From Plazaster borealis (lineage: Eukaryota > Echinodermata > Asteroidea > Forcipulatida > Labidiasteridae), in the NCBI GenBank assembly GCA_021014325.1, contig CM037471.1, forward strand, positions 18,496,818-18,560,817: 64,000 nucleotides of DNA, given 5' to 3'. Made by a program: the position numbers and the translations under genes. Below are positions 10,239 to 19,960 of this stretch, piece after piece. Positions within the stretch are counted from its first letter, which is position 1. Every line of letters begins with the position of its first letter. The notes below the pieces were generated by a model. It did not search any database and had not been told where the DNA came from. It saw only the letters and a list, made by a program, of their open reading frames with translations.

Positions 10239-12194
10239 GTAAGTTCAGAACAAACTGCGAATGTTTCAGAAAGAATCTGTCGGATCTCCTTTTTTTGTGT
10301 TTTTTGCTGATCTCATTTCAAAGCTACCATTTCCCTATTCTACAAAAAATAAATTGGTCGATGGCCAATAATTATTTAGAGTCATTGAGATTGAAAAAAA
10401 AGGAAATTTCATAAACATATTAAAAATTCAGCATGCCATTGTAAAGTTTGAGCTGGTCCCTGACCATATGAAGGCTGGAAACGTGAAACTTGTGTGGGAC
10501 CCATGCTCTCCACAGTGAGTTGTTAAAATCCAGGTCAGGTGGCCCCAGGTATAGGCTGAAGGGACTATCTTTTAAAGTTTGGAAATGTCCGGACCTGTCC
10601 ATTGAACTTAAAATAATCAAAACAAAAAGGTAAAGTATTATTCTGTCCAGAAGACTATATATTTTTGAACAATCCACAAATACTTGCATTGCTTGATATT
10701 TTAAAATTCTTTCCCCTTCATGTTTATGCATGAGAGTGCAAGGGCCCACTTTAGGGGATTCACTTGGAGTAAAAGTAGTAGTACATGTAGTTTACAAATG
10801 GAGTACATGTAACTGAAAAAGAGGAGATTTTTTTAAGGTATGGATTTATACACCACACACACACAGATCCTTGTGATTTTATTGGTGAAACACACGTTAG
10901 GTGCCATTCTTTAGTTTGTCAATGTATGTATACTGCTGTGATGCGCCAAAAATTAATAGGGATAGGCGTCCTTTATGGATAATTATAGGATGCCTCGCAG
11001 CGCCGTTTCCAAAAGACTCATTCCCCGCCAGTTTGTCCAAATGTGGCAAGGCGGACAAGGTTGGTGTCTACATGGATTCGTCCACGTTGTTTAGAAGGGA
11101 TTTTGAGAATTTTCAGAGTGTGGGGTGGATGAGTTCTGTGTCTATTTTGTGTTTGTGAAAAAGAAATTCAAATGACAAGGATCTATGTGTGAGTGTTTAT
11201 AAAACAATCATTGAATTGATTTCATTCAAACATTGCCGCAGAATATAATCACTCGTTGAAATCTGGCTTTTCCATTTCACTTGGTTTCGCTCGTGAATTG
11301 GAATAGTCAATATTTCACCTCATGATTATATTTTGCATTGATGCATTCATGTGCATCCAATATTTTTTAGAATATTGAAAACAAAGGATTTAGGTTACTG
11401 CTTGATTGTGACACACGTCCACCTCAACAACTTTTTTGTGGGTTTTTTTTGTTCACAAAGACTCCACAGGTTTACAAATGAGGTGTTTAAATGTTGCTGT
11501 TGAGCAGGTGTGGAATTTGAAAGGGCCGAGGCCATTTTAAAAATATGGCATTCCATTGAAAAATCTTAAAGTCTATGGGAATGTTTTGACGGGACACTAA
11601 GTCCAAGACCAGGGCAACAGATGCCATGGCCTCCATGTAATTCTAGTGCTGTATCGGGTTCAAAATTTGTTTTTTAACAGCAAGGGAGTTCCGGGGTTGA
11701 GGAAAGTATCATCATATATACTCCTATTGATCATTATCAATACACAAACGTGCACACAGGACAGTCTCATACTGGAAGCAAATAGCCATTTAGTCAGCTT
11801 AGTGCCAAAAGGTCAATAGGCTATTTGCAGTTCATATCTGTCATAAGGCTCTTAAATCTAAGGTAGATGAGAAGAAAAAAGTAGTAAATATAAGCACATG
11901 CCACAGAAGAAAAGAAAAAAAGTTGTTTTAACAAAATTCTTGTTTCTTTGCTGAACAAATACTTTAGGGAAGATGTATTGTACATGTTTCACCAATAAAC
12001 TTAATTTACCGGAGTCCAGACCCTTCAAAATATGCCAAACCAATTTGATGAAATTAATACAAATTATAACGGGCAGGACAGTGATTTGTAAAAATTACTC
12101 CAGATTTCAGGAATATTGTATGCTACAATTCTTCCTCTATACCTTTGGACTGTCTTGAAGACATCAACTCATCATCAAATTTGCCAATTTCCAT
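10239..12194. other. Non-coding intron sequence of DIP2
   Basis: This is the 5' part of a 9.2 kb intron. It contains a few TACATGTA words, a short (CA)n at about 10857, and a dispersed repeat at 11515-11665. No protein match was recognised in any frame. Confidence 0.55.
11515..11665 (+). repeat. Dispersed repeat, family member 2
   Basis: It contains 'ccattgaaaaatcttaaagt', 'ctatgggaatgttttgacgg' and 'aagaccagggcaac', plus 'ccatggcctc'. The same blocks, in the same order, occur at 21575-21725. Confidence 0.6.
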
Positions 12195-12596
12195 TTGTAC
12201 AATACACTGGTTGCCAGTTCAGCATGGAATTCATTTCAAACTGCTCCTAATTCTGTAATTACTTAAGCCATCAATGGCCTCCTTGCTCCACAATACATCA
12301 CCGATCTCATACCACCTCATCTTCAAATTACAGTCTTCAAATAAACTTCGTCTCCACGTTCCCAATGGAAACTTTGTTCTTTTGGCCGCCGTGCATTTTC
12401 AAGTTCGGCAGCAATGTTATGGAATGACCTCTCTATAGATCTATCAAACTTGACCAAATCTGAACTTTTTCAAGAAGAGATTAAAAACTCATTGTTCTCT
12501 AAGGCATTTTCTGTGTAACTTATTATTTGTTCCGTGTACTTATATTTATATTTCTTTGTCAAAGTGCCTTTGAACATACCAGCTCACTGTGAATTG

Positions 12597-12600
<4 letters not shown>
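12195..12600 (+). mobile_element. 3' end of a CR1/L2-like LINE (dead fragment)
   Basis: The translation, with frame breaks, gives the typical end of a non-LTR ORF2. It runs WLPVQHGIHFKLLL, then a piece like 'INGLLAPQYITDLI', then GRRAFSSSAAMLWNDL and finally LFSKAFSV followed by TAA at 12516-12518. About 80 bp of 3' UTR runs directly into (TTGA)n/(GATT)n. Only the last 110 or so codons remain. The exact clade (CR1, L2, Crack or Daphne) cannot be settled from this piece. It is older than the Tx1-like element lying in its tail. Confidence 0.75.
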
Positions 12601-12648
<48 letters not shown>

Positions 12649-12655
12649 TATTAAC

Positions 12656-12702
<47 letters not shown>
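12601..12702. repeat. (GATT)n microsatellite, left array
   Basis: About 25 tetranucleotide units are present, with one interrupted stretch ('gatttattaactgatt'). The array is continuous with the tail of the LINE fragment on its left. On its right it abuts the 3' end of the minus-strand Tx1-like LINE (on that element's sense strand the array reads (AATC)n). Confidence 0.95.
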
Positions 12703-12728
12703 CTTTTTTGACTTTTCAAAGCAAATAC

Positions 12729-12734
12729 TTTATT
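12729..12734 (-). terminator. Polyadenylation signal AATAAA of the Tx1-like LINE
   Basis: On the minus strand the sequence reads gtgAATAAAgtatttgc, about 26 bases before the element's junction with the GATT array. In the truncated sister copy the corresponding position reads AATAAT, so the canonical hexamer is not conserved between the two. Confidence 0.6.
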
Positions 12735-12920
12735 CACTCACAAAATATACAGAATTTACATACAATAAAGAAACTTTAAAAAAAAATAAAAAAAAAAACC
12801 ATCAATTAGACAATACATTATTTTCTGTTACAAAGTACAGGTCGGTAGCTGGGATTGAAATTACATCGAGATTAACACAAAAGCAGTTTCATTAGACGTA
12901 CAGCATGGTGGCAATCAAAA

Positions 12921-13922
12921 TTACAGAATCCATTCAATTTCATTATCAGTGATTTGGAATATGTTGCAGAGACCCCATTTCTTGAGAAAAAGGGGAACAT
13001 TGTTCTGGAGCTGGTAGTAGCGGTACTCGATTAAAATTTTACTCTTAATACGGTATTTCCAGGTTTCTAAACAGTCTTTGAAGTGTGAGTGCACATATAG
13101 CCAGTACACACTAGCTTTGAAGCTGACAATTAAATAGTTAGCTAAAACTACTTTCTCTCTCGGTCGGCCCCTGCTGTGGTGGATCAGGCACCAGTAAGTT
13201 TCAAAAGTTAGTGTCAGGTTAGGAAGTAGTTGTCTGAGGCATCGATGCAGGAGGTTCAGGGCTGGTTGAATCGATGGGCAGTGGAAGAAGAGATGTAGCA
13301 GGGTTCCCTTTTCTGACGGTCCACACCAGCCGCAGGTTTTTGGTAGAGTACGGTCGATGTAGTGTAGAACTTCCTGCGATGGTAAGATCTTATGCAATAA
13401 CCGGTACTGTACGTCACCCTCTTTCTTGGAAATGGGTGGTTTGTACAAATTTTTCCACGGTATTGTCGTGTTCATTTGAAGTATGTCTCTGTGCCAGGGT
13501 GTTCTGGGATTGTCCGGCAAGGTATTGAGTTCTTTGTTGAAGACGGTGTACAGGTGTTTCGAGGGAAAGTTGGCTGTGCTGTTGTTGTCGTTGATATGGA
13601 TCTCTGGTGTAGGGTAGTTCGAATTGAGAAAAATCACGGTCCCTTGGTCTGGAGCTTTAGTTGCACCCTTTTTGTTGAAGACTTTTGGGAAAGTTTCACT
13701 CAAGGTTCGTTTTATGTGAGACAGTTCTGCTTCCAGTGTTCTGGAAGATAGCGGGCGTAGTCCCATCCGATGTTGTGTTTGGATTTCGTCAGCTGAGATC
13801 CACATTCCATCTTTGCTGAGTAGTTGTCTAACTAGTGTGACGCCACATGACAGGAGCCGACCAGAGAGAAGATCTTTGTTACCATGACTACATAAGAACA
13901 AACTATTGATAGGTAGGTTCAC
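12921..13922 (-). pseudogene. ORF2 C-terminal segment (after RT)
   Basis: A 333-codon open segment lies downstream of the RT domain. It carries C-x2-C-x9-H-x4-C (CGWCGPSEKGTLLHLFFHC), the cysteine/histidine motif common near the C-terminus of L1/Tx1-type ORF2 proteins and thought to bind nucleic acid. It is followed by hydrophobic and aromatic residues and ends EIEWIL. It joins the previous segment only through a frameshift at about 13922. The M at its start is internal and not a real initiator. The truncated copy at 18704-18986 preserves the last codons of the same segment. Confidence 0.8.
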
Positions 13923-15824
13923 TACGTAGTTAACAGACTCAGGTGGTATGCTCGTGGTGGCTTTCGATGTGATCCAAGCTTTGAGAATTTCTGCTTGAAA
14001 ACGGGAAGGCTGGTAAGGTATTTCGTTTCAAGATTTGTGAAAAACAGTTGAAAATCGTGACCTAGATTACGATACATATGACAATAGTGAATAAGAAAAT
14101 AAAAGGCAGGATGTTTATTCTTGCAAAACAAACGCTGAAGTAAAGAAAATCTATAAGTCATGACACGGGATTTAAGACAGACAAGACCTAGTCCCCCTTT
14201 CTCTGGGGACTGGAACAACACTTTTCTGTTGAGTAAATGACGTTTTTGAGACCATACAAAATTGATCAGAGTTTCCTGGAGTTCATCTAGAACTTGTTCT
14301 GGTAGAGGGAGAACAGCGAGGAAATGCAGCAATTTAGATGCAGCTATCTGGTTGGCTATAATAATTCTGCCTTTGAAAGACATGGTTCTTGCTAAACCAC
14401 TCCACCTTGAAAGAGTATTGTTTAGTTTTTCTTTGCACAATTTCCAGTTTTTTTGTCTGGATGTTTCTGTGTTTCCAAGATGAACTCCAAGAAATCTAAC
14501 ATCTTTATTGTTCCAGAGAAAATTGAGTGGTTGGTCATGTCTGTCTATCCATGCTCCGACCCACAACCCGTTACATTTATTCATATTAAGACATGCAGAT
14601 GACGCCTGCTGTAAATTGTGTAAATATCATTTAAAACTTGAAATCCTTGGTTGGATGAAATAAATACGGTGGCGTCATCTGCATATGCAGAAACAGTCAG
14701 GACCCTATTGGACCCTGGCAGTGTCATACCATGTTTATGCAAATTACTTCTGATGGTATGAAGAAGGGGTTCGATAGCAATGGAGTATAACAGCCCTGAG
14801 AGGGGCATCCTTGACGAATACCTCTCTCAAAGGGGAGGGGCTGTTAGCGTGGACTGAACTTTGACTGTGCTTTGAACATCCGTGTATAGCAGACGGATGA
14901 GGGAAACAAAATGTTCGCGAAACCCATTGTTCGCAGCGTCTTGAATAAATAGCCGTGGCCAATGCTATCGAACGCCTTCTTTTGGTCCAAGTTGCACAAG
15001 GCGAGAGGCAGGTCGGAATGGTTGGCAAACATTATGCTGTCTCTTATGACATTGATATTGTCATAAATGGAGCGCTCTGGAACTGCATAACATTGATCGA
15101 GGTGAATGACGTCGCCGATGACATTTTTCAGCCTGTTGGCCAAAGCTTTGGCAAGTATTTTATAGTCAGTGTTCAGGAGAGAGACTGGTCTCCAGTTGGA
15201 GATTTCATGAAGGTCACCCTGTTTGGGCAGGAGTGTAATGACAGCTCTCCTGCACGATGTAGGAAGGGATTGAGAGTGAATGCTTTTCTGCAGGACTTTA
15301 AACGTCGTCTTTTATAATTGGCCAGAAACAGAGGTAGAATTCAGAGGTAAGACCATCTAGACCAGGGGTTTTGTTTTTGTTAAGTTGTTTGACGGCTTGA
15401 TCCAATTCTTCCATAGAAATTGGTTGATCACAGGTTTCAGAATCAGCGGGGTCAAGGGTAGGTATGTTCTTGAGAAGGTAGTTCTGCGCAGTTTGGGAGG
15501 TAGGAACATGGGAGTAGAGGTCTTTATAAAAGGAATGGACATGCTGGCGTATTTCACTTGGATCTTCTGTGACTGTACCATCGCTTAATCGCATTCCGTG
15601 GTGGGTTTTGGCAGAAGAGTTTTGTTTTTCCAGATTAAAAAAGAAAGTGGAGCATGAGTCACCCTCGCTTTCGAATTGAAAACGCGAGCGAACCATAGCT
15701 CCTTGAGCTTCCTGTTTGTAGATGTTATTGAGAGCACGTCTCTGATCGAGAAGGAATTGTTTCATATCTGGGGTAAGATTGGGGGAGGATTGAAGGTTGT
15801 CTATATCATTCTGAAGTTTTTGAA

Positions 15825-16772
15825 TCAGAGCACGTTTTTCATTCGCACATTTTTTCCGTAGGTCTGGGTGATGTTTTTGATATGGGCTTTGCCCATGTCC
15901 CACCATGTGCATATATCAGGGTAAGAGGAAAGTTTGGTTTGCCATTTAGTCCAGAACTGGGAGATAATTTGTTTGTAGTTTTCGTCTTGAAGGAGTGAGT
16001 TGTTAAAGTGCCAGTAGGCACTTCCCCTAGGTCGCTGAGAGCTAGATTTACAAACAACACTGACTGCACTGTGATCTGACAGACTGCACGGGATTATGTT
16101 GCATTTTGAAACTGTGGGGGCAATATGCGAAGGTAGGTATAAGCGATCCAGCCTCGCTTTCGACATAGTCCCTGCAGTTACGTTGTTGGTACGGAACCAA
16201 GTGTATTTTCTTTGTTCTGGGTTACGTTCCCGCCAAATATCACAAAGGTTGTTTTTGTTGACCAAATTAGACAGGGTGGTGGCTATTTTGTGCCGTTTTT
16301 CGTGAGTGATAGCAAGGCGGTCAAGAGAGGGATTGTGGGTACAGTTGAAATCACCTCCTATAATTATTTCACCTCGATCATGCTGTGCGCAGTGGGGTTC
16401 CAGAGCTTCCAACATTTTTCCTGCCTCTGCATCTCCCTGTGGAACAAGTAAATTATACAGATGATATATATTAGAATCATGTTCAATTTCAGTATAAAGA
16501 GCGTAACTTTGAAAAATAACAGTATGACTTAGAACAGAGATGTTATTTTTGACAAGAGTAGCCACGCCTGATCCCCTCGTTTTGCCTGGTGTGCTATTGG
16601 TCTGACGTTGCCAATGTTTCCACACAGATGAGGAAGTGGGTAAATCATTGACTTCTTGTAGGAAGACTACGTCAGGGTTAAAACAAGACTGTTTAATAAA
16701 CTCATGGAAAGAGGCATTACGAGTCGGATTGGAGCATCCTCCCGTGTTTATTGTGACGAGAGACAGCACCAT
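15825..16772 (-). CDS. ORF2 N-terminal APE-type endonuclease domain (open fragment)
   Basis: A 315-codon open frame starts at ATG 16772, about 106 nt after the ORF1 stop. Endonuclease landmarks are in the expected order: N9 in TINTGG, E40 in FLQE, GGDFNC with D141 and N143, YTWFR at about 190-194, ARLDRLY with D209, and SDH at 232-234. These are the metal-binding and catalytic positions of apurinic-type LINE endonucleases that nick the target to prime reverse transcription. All appear intact. The frame is lost near 15830-15850, next to a six-T run. The protein is not expected to work without the RT part. This domain would determine any preference for tetranucleotide repeats. Confidence 0.85.
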   Translation of the reverse strand: MVLSLVTINTGGCSNPTRNASFHEFIKQSCFNPDVVFLQEVNDLPTSSSVWKHWQRQTNSTPGKTRGSGVATLVKNNISVLSHTVIFQSYALYTEIEHDSNIYHLYNLLVPQGDAEAGKMLEALEPHCAQHDRGEIIIGGDFNCTHNPSLDRLAITHEKRHKIATTLSNLVNKNNLCDIWRERNPEQRKYTWFRTNNVTAGTMSKARLDRLYLPSHIAPTVSKCNIIPCSLSDHSAVSVVCKSSSQRPRGSAYWHFNNSLLQDENYKQIISQFWTKWQTKLSSYPDICTWWDMGKAHIKNITQTYGKNVRMKNVL

Positions 16773-16878
16773 ACTGAGCAGAGAAAGATGTGTCAGGGTC
16801 TTTTTGGTGTCCGACGTGACACATCGTCTGTGTCTAGAGCTTTGACAAGTTTACGAACCCTCATTTGCATATTTCTGT

Positions 16879-18420
16879 TTAGGAGAGGGAGCTACGCAGG
16901 GGTTTCAGTTGTTTTACAAGCCCAGGGGTGTCACCAGTGAATTTTTTGGCGATTTCACCTGGTCTTCTTCGGGCTTTAACACACTTCAGAAAGGATGTCA
17001 TTTGTTTTTGAGAGAGGGGGCCTGTGAGGATGGACAAGTCTCCTTCTTCGCACTCCAACTCACTAGGTTGTGAGTTAGTTTCGGAAATGATGGATGCCGT
17101 GTCGTCTGTTTCGATTTCACTCATATCTACGCTCTCCTGAGTTGCATTTGAGAGTGGCGGTTGAGGTTGATGGGGAACGTCGCTGGCGTCGTCATCATCA
17201 CCATCAAGAGCTTGAGTGAGGGTTGTTGTATCTGTTTGGTCATCATTTGGTGGTTTCTGTATCTTGTTCGGAGGAGAGTTGGAGGTGAGTTTGATTAGTC
17301 CTTGACGGGGTGGAGATGGAGTCTTCTTCTTCCGCTTTGTCAGGACTTCTGAGAACGTTGCTCTTGATGGTCCAGGGGGGGATCCCCAGATGGAGACAAA
17401 AGCTGACTGATCTTTAGCTTTTGGGCCTAGAGTAGTGGGTGGATCAGGTGGGTGTGGATCAGGGGAGGGGGTTGGTTGTAGGGAGGGGGTTGGTTGTGGG
17501 GAGCGGCTTGGGAGGTCGGATATGTCTACGAGTTGGGAGAGGCGAGGTATGGTTGGGATTGGGGAAAGCTTGGAATTGGGTGTTTGGATGCTGGGTGCGG
17601 CGGGGGGTCGTACCCCTACTTCGTCTTGAGCTCTGGGTTCTTCGTTGCCATCTGTTTGGTTGTGTCGGTTTTTGGCTGATTTCGGTGGGTGTTTTGGGTC
17701 AGATTTGTTTCGGTGCATGAAGATGGGTTTGGGGTTGATGGGGTTTTCGTCCTGTGTTCCGTCATCTTCACTATCATCTGGTGTGGGGGTTTTCTGTTTC
17801 TTGCAGTTTTTCCGGGTGTGTCCATGTTCCCCACAGGCGAAACATTTGACAAAATCAGTGGATAGGAATACCCTGTAGTTCCCCCCTCCGTAAGCAATAT
17901 TAATGTGATCAGGGATATTTATATTTGGCTCTATGAATACATGCACTTGGCGGCGAAAGGATAGAACATGGGCCAAGTTTTCCTTCATACCAATGGGTAT
18001 AGATTTGATGGGTGAAACTATATTACAAAAATCTCTGATGTTTTCTTGAAGGATATGGTCTGGAATTTCAGGGTACACGTTGGAAAAGACTAACCGGGTT
18101 GTCTGACGTACAAGAGGTGAAATATAAATTAAGGAGTTGTTGACAACCATACCTTGTGTAACAGCTTCTTCAGCGTATTTCCTATCGTTGAAATACATGG
18201 CTACACGATTTCCTGCTATATGGGACGCATAGAGTATTGTCTCGGGTGGTAAGGTTTTGGCCATTTCATTGACATACGTTGAGATTGGGACATTCTCATT
18301 CACATCGAATACTATGCCATTGTTGCGGCTCATTTTGGAATGCATTTGGCTGTTGTTGTACATGGATGTTCCATTGTTGGTTTTGGGCTGGTATGCCCTC
18401 GCTCTCCCACCCCGGCTCAT
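16879..18420 (-). CDS. ORF1 (nucleic-acid-binding protein) of the Tx1-like LINE
   Basis: An intact frame of 513 codons starts MSRGGRARAY. Residues 35-185 look like one or two RNA-recognition-type folds, as in Tx1 ORF1 and ZCCHC3-like proteins. A CCHC zinc knuckle follows (C193, C196, H201, C206: CFACGEHGHTRKNC). The remaining 300 residues are a low-complexity tail rich in Pro, Ser and Asp, with many SPQPTPS-like phrases and a KRKKKTPSPP basic stretch that could act in nuclear import. In this clade ORF1 coats the element RNA and helps form the ribonucleoprotein with ORF2. It is unusual that ORF1 is fully open while ORF2 has at least five breaks. The start was chosen as the first ATG after the 225 nt leader. 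Confidence 0.88.
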   Translation of the reverse strand: MSRGGRARAYQPKTNNGTSMYNNSQMHSKMSRNNGIVFDVNENVPISTYVNEMAKTLPPETILYASHIAGNRVAMYFNDRKYAEEAVTQGMVVNNSLIYISPLVRQTTRLVFSNVYPEIPDHILQENIRDFCNIVSPIKSIPIGMKENLAHVLSFRRQVHVFIEPNINIPDHINIAYGGGNYRVFLSTDFVKCFACGEHGHTRKNCKKQKTPTPDDSEDDGTQDENPINPKPIFMHRNKSDPKHPPKSAKNRHNQTDGNEEPRAQDEVGVRPPAAPSIQTPNSKLSPIPTIPRLSQLVDISDLPSRSPQPTPSLQPTPSPDPHPPDPPTTLGPKAKDQSAFVSIWGSPPGPSRATFSEVLTKRKKKTPSPPRQGLIKLTSNSPPNKIQKPPNDDQTDTTTLTQALDGDDDDASDVPHQPQPPLSNATQESVDMSEIETDDTASIISETNSQPSELECEEGDLSILTGPLSQKQMTSFLKCVKARRRPGEIAKKFTGDTPGLVKQLKPLRSSLS

Positions 18421-18645
18421 GGTGCCGTTGGGGTAGAGAGGGCGAGATCACACACTTGCCACAACCAAAAATGCAAGGAAAACTACACCAAAATTAAGAG
18501 AGAAATCCCCAAGATAGTCCTGCGGGTTCTACATCATAATTACAATACAATAATAATATTTACAATACATACAATACATACAATAAGCCTGAAGTCGTTC
18601 AAATAACCAAATCTGAGGAGCCACGACGAACGAGCGTACCACCGG
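18421..18645 (-). promoter_or_regulatory. 5' leader of the Tx1-like LINE (putative internal promoter region)
   Basis: 225 nt lie between the GATT array and the ORF1 ATG. It starts, on the minus strand, 'ccggtggtacgctcgttcgt' and later contains 'ttgtatgtattgtatgtatt', a short tandem repeat. Full-length LINEs carry their promoter in this region. No specific factor site was recognised. Its abrupt start at the microsatellite suggests a full-length 5' end. Confidence 0.5.
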
Positions 18646-18687
<42 letters not shown>

Positions 18688-18703
18688 TATTGATTGAGTG
18701 ATT
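18646..18703. repeat. (GATT)n microsatellite, middle array
   Basis: About 14 units with small interruptions ('gatttattgattgagtgatt') separate the 5' end of the full Tx1-like LINE from the 3' end of the truncated copy. Each LINE therefore touches GATT repeats on both sides. Confidence 0.95.
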
Positions 18704-18986
18704 GACTTTTTTTGACTTTTCAAAGCAAATGCATTATTCAATCACAAAATATGCAGTATTTACAAAAGCAAAGAAAACTAAAAGATTACATTAATAGACA
18801 AGAAATGTCTGTTACAAAATACAGGTCGGTAGCTGGGATTAAAATTACATCCAAATTAATACAAAAGCAATTACATTAGACGTATGGCATGGTAGAAAAA
18901 GATAACACAAAGTTACAGAATCCATTCAATTTCATTATCAGTGATTGGGAAAAGGGGAACATTGCTCTGGAGCTGGTAGTAGCGGT
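18704..18986 (-). mobile_element. 5'-truncated second copy of the same Tx1-like LINE
   Basis: It is the 3'-terminal 280 bp of the family, same orientation as the full copy. Shared blocks include 'gacttttcaaagcaaat', 'acaggtcggtagctgggatt', 'acagaatccattcaatttca' and 'ggagctggtagtagcggt'. It has an internal deletion of about 30 bp in the last ORF2 codons. It stops abruptly at 'agcggt', where GATT repeats resume, as expected from incomplete reverse transcription. Confidence 0.92.
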
Positions 18987-19024
18987 GATTGATTGATTGA
19001 TTTATTAATTGATGATTGATTGCT
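18987..19024. repeat. (GATT)n microsatellite, right remnant
   Basis: The sequence is GATTGATTGATT followed by decayed units ('tattaattgatgattgattg'). It marks the 5' side of the truncated LINE copy and the apparent right end of the original array. Confidence 0.85.
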
Positions 19025-19069
19025 TGATATGGAGAGTCTTTAAATCTTTGGAAAGCAACAAAGGACTAA

Positions 19070-19219
19070 TTCTTGTAAGCAAATCAGTTGTGAACAGGCT
19101 GTCATATCTTCTTGTTCATTAATATGAAATACACTTTTGCTTGCGCTAATTTTTCAGCTATACATGTAGTAAGCACAAAGGTTTGCTTACCGGTAAACAG
19201 CTTTATAAAATTGGCCCTA
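19070..19219. repeat. GGGCCAATTTTATAAAGC repeat, inverted end
   Basis: It ends 'tttataaaattggccctag', the reverse complement of the family end also seen at 3411 and 30041. 'gtaagcaaac' words are also shared. The left border is unclear. Confidence 0.4.
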
Positions 19220-19418
19220 GTTGATCAAGAAAAGACTGCTAACTATTGTTAGGAATTGTATTTTTTTTCTTTTTTTTCAGTTTTGTAGTCACACCCGTAA
19301 ATAAGCGCCCTCAGAACAAATGATTTGAAACTTAACTGGTGATTATTCATGTGAGGAGCTCAACATTGAAATATTTACTTGATGCTTAATGCGGTGTTGT
19401 ATGATTTTCTTATTGAAG

Positions 19419-19538
19419 ATGTCCGTGAAGAGGCCGTCAAAGCAGCCCTTTCCAGACACAGAGAGCGGGAATTGCTGCCCATGCCTTCTAAACGACAGTC
19501 TTTCCACACCAATGTGGTCCCCATTGAAACTCCACCAG
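19419..19538 (+). CDS. DIP2: DIP2 exon (conserved A-V-x-A-A-L and MPMPSKR-like block)
   Basis: This exon lies between 'cttattgaag' and 'CCAG|gtaagt'. It encodes (D)VREEAVKAALSRHREREL followed by LPMPSKRQSFHTNVV and PIETPPG. The E-A-V-x-A-A-L-x-x-H-x-E-R and M-P-S-K-R blocks are hallmarks of the DIP2 N-terminal region. The first two bases complete an Asp codon started by the previous exon's final G. The exon is 120 nt, phase 1/1. It lies directly after the long intron that holds the Tx1-like LINE. This is the firmest of the DIP2 exon calls. A run of basic residues around the MPSKR motif could be a modification or binding site, but that is inference. Confidence 0.93.
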
Positions 19539-19734
19539 GTAAGTGCAAGCTTTATAATATCCCATACACCTGACGTCATAACCCACAACAAATCTTGTTT
19601 TGGAATTTGATTCCCCATGTGTTACTCTACAGTATGCAGATGATGTGCGCGGTATATCTTTATGTAGCTTGACTCCCAAAATGGCAGACATTAGGCAGAC
19701 TGCTATGCGGTGATGTCAGTGTACATGTAATGGG

Positions 19735-19960
19735 CCTATAAACCCCTTGCACTGACGTCACATGTAACTACTGTCTGTCCATGTTCTACGATTTTGGTAG
19801 TCAGAAATGCAGAAAGATATGATCTGCATTTTAACTGCATGCGCATCGCCTAAAATGCACCGTGATACTGTATGGGGGAATCTACATGTAACTCCCAAAA
19901 ATGGCACTTTTAAGCAAGATTTATGGTGTGGTGACGTCAGGTGAATTGGGTCAATGGAAC
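19735..19960. repeat. Dispersed repeat with TGACGTCA, copy 1
   Basis: It contains 'ttgcactgacgtcacatgta', 'ctactgtctgtccat', 'actcccaaaaatggcac' and 'ggtgaattgggt', shared in the same order with 34990-35290. Both copies have a TGACGTCA palindrome near the left side. There is no coding capacity. Confidence 0.6.

Larger units (their letters stand above)
12921..16772 (-). pseudogene. ORF2 (endonuclease-reverse transcriptase) of the Tx1-like LINE, frameshifted
   Basis: This is read on the minus strand from the ATG at 16772. An APE-type endonuclease runs to about 15825. RT pieces follow: a fingers region with TPGLDGLTSEFY (near 15350), LDQKKAFDSIGHGY (motif A, near 14960), GIRQGCP (near 14780) and AYADDATVFIS (catalytic motif, near 14670). 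The thumb/connection is at 14584-13922, and the C-terminus has a CGWC...HLFFHC zinc-like motif (near 13300). The reading frame changes at about 15830-15850, 15300-15310, 14780-14850, 14610 and 13922, with more than one change between 14850 and 14780. The total length is normal for Tx1/L1 ORF2. The breaks are small indels rather than in-frame stops, so this copy is dead as assembled, though assembly errors could explain some of them. Confidence 0.88.
12703..18645 (-). mobile_element. Near full-length Tx1-like non-LTR retrotransposon in a (GATT)n array
   Basis: A 5.9 kb element on the minus strand has a 225 nt 5' leader (18421-18645), an intact ORF1 and a spacer of about 106 nt. A broken ORF2 of about 1,280 codons follows, and the 3' UTR ends in AATAAA, a short A-rich run and (TCAA)n. 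Both ends abut GATT repeats (12601-12702 and 18646-18703). The CCHC-bearing ORF1, the APE-type endonuclease, the RT with YADD and a C-terminal CCHC-like motif fit the Tx1 branch of the L1 group. Some Tx1-clade families are known to insert into specific sites, including microsatellites, so the location may reflect target choice. It lies antisense in a DIP2 intron. There is no internal long repeat and no LTR. Confidence 0.9.

Noticed and set aside
12601..12702. Possible CRISPR-like or satellite array
   Set aside because: Plain tetranucleotide microsatellite without spacers.
17435..17897. Several open frames of 60-93 codons within the LINE ORF1 region (three plus-strand, Gly-rich; one minus-strand in another frame)
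   Set aside because: Shadow frames of the Pro/Ser-rich part of ORF1.
12703..18645. LTR retrotransposon or viral origin for the large element
   Set aside because: No LTRs, no protease, integrase or envelope-type sequence. The endonuclease plus RT order is that of a non-LTR LINE.
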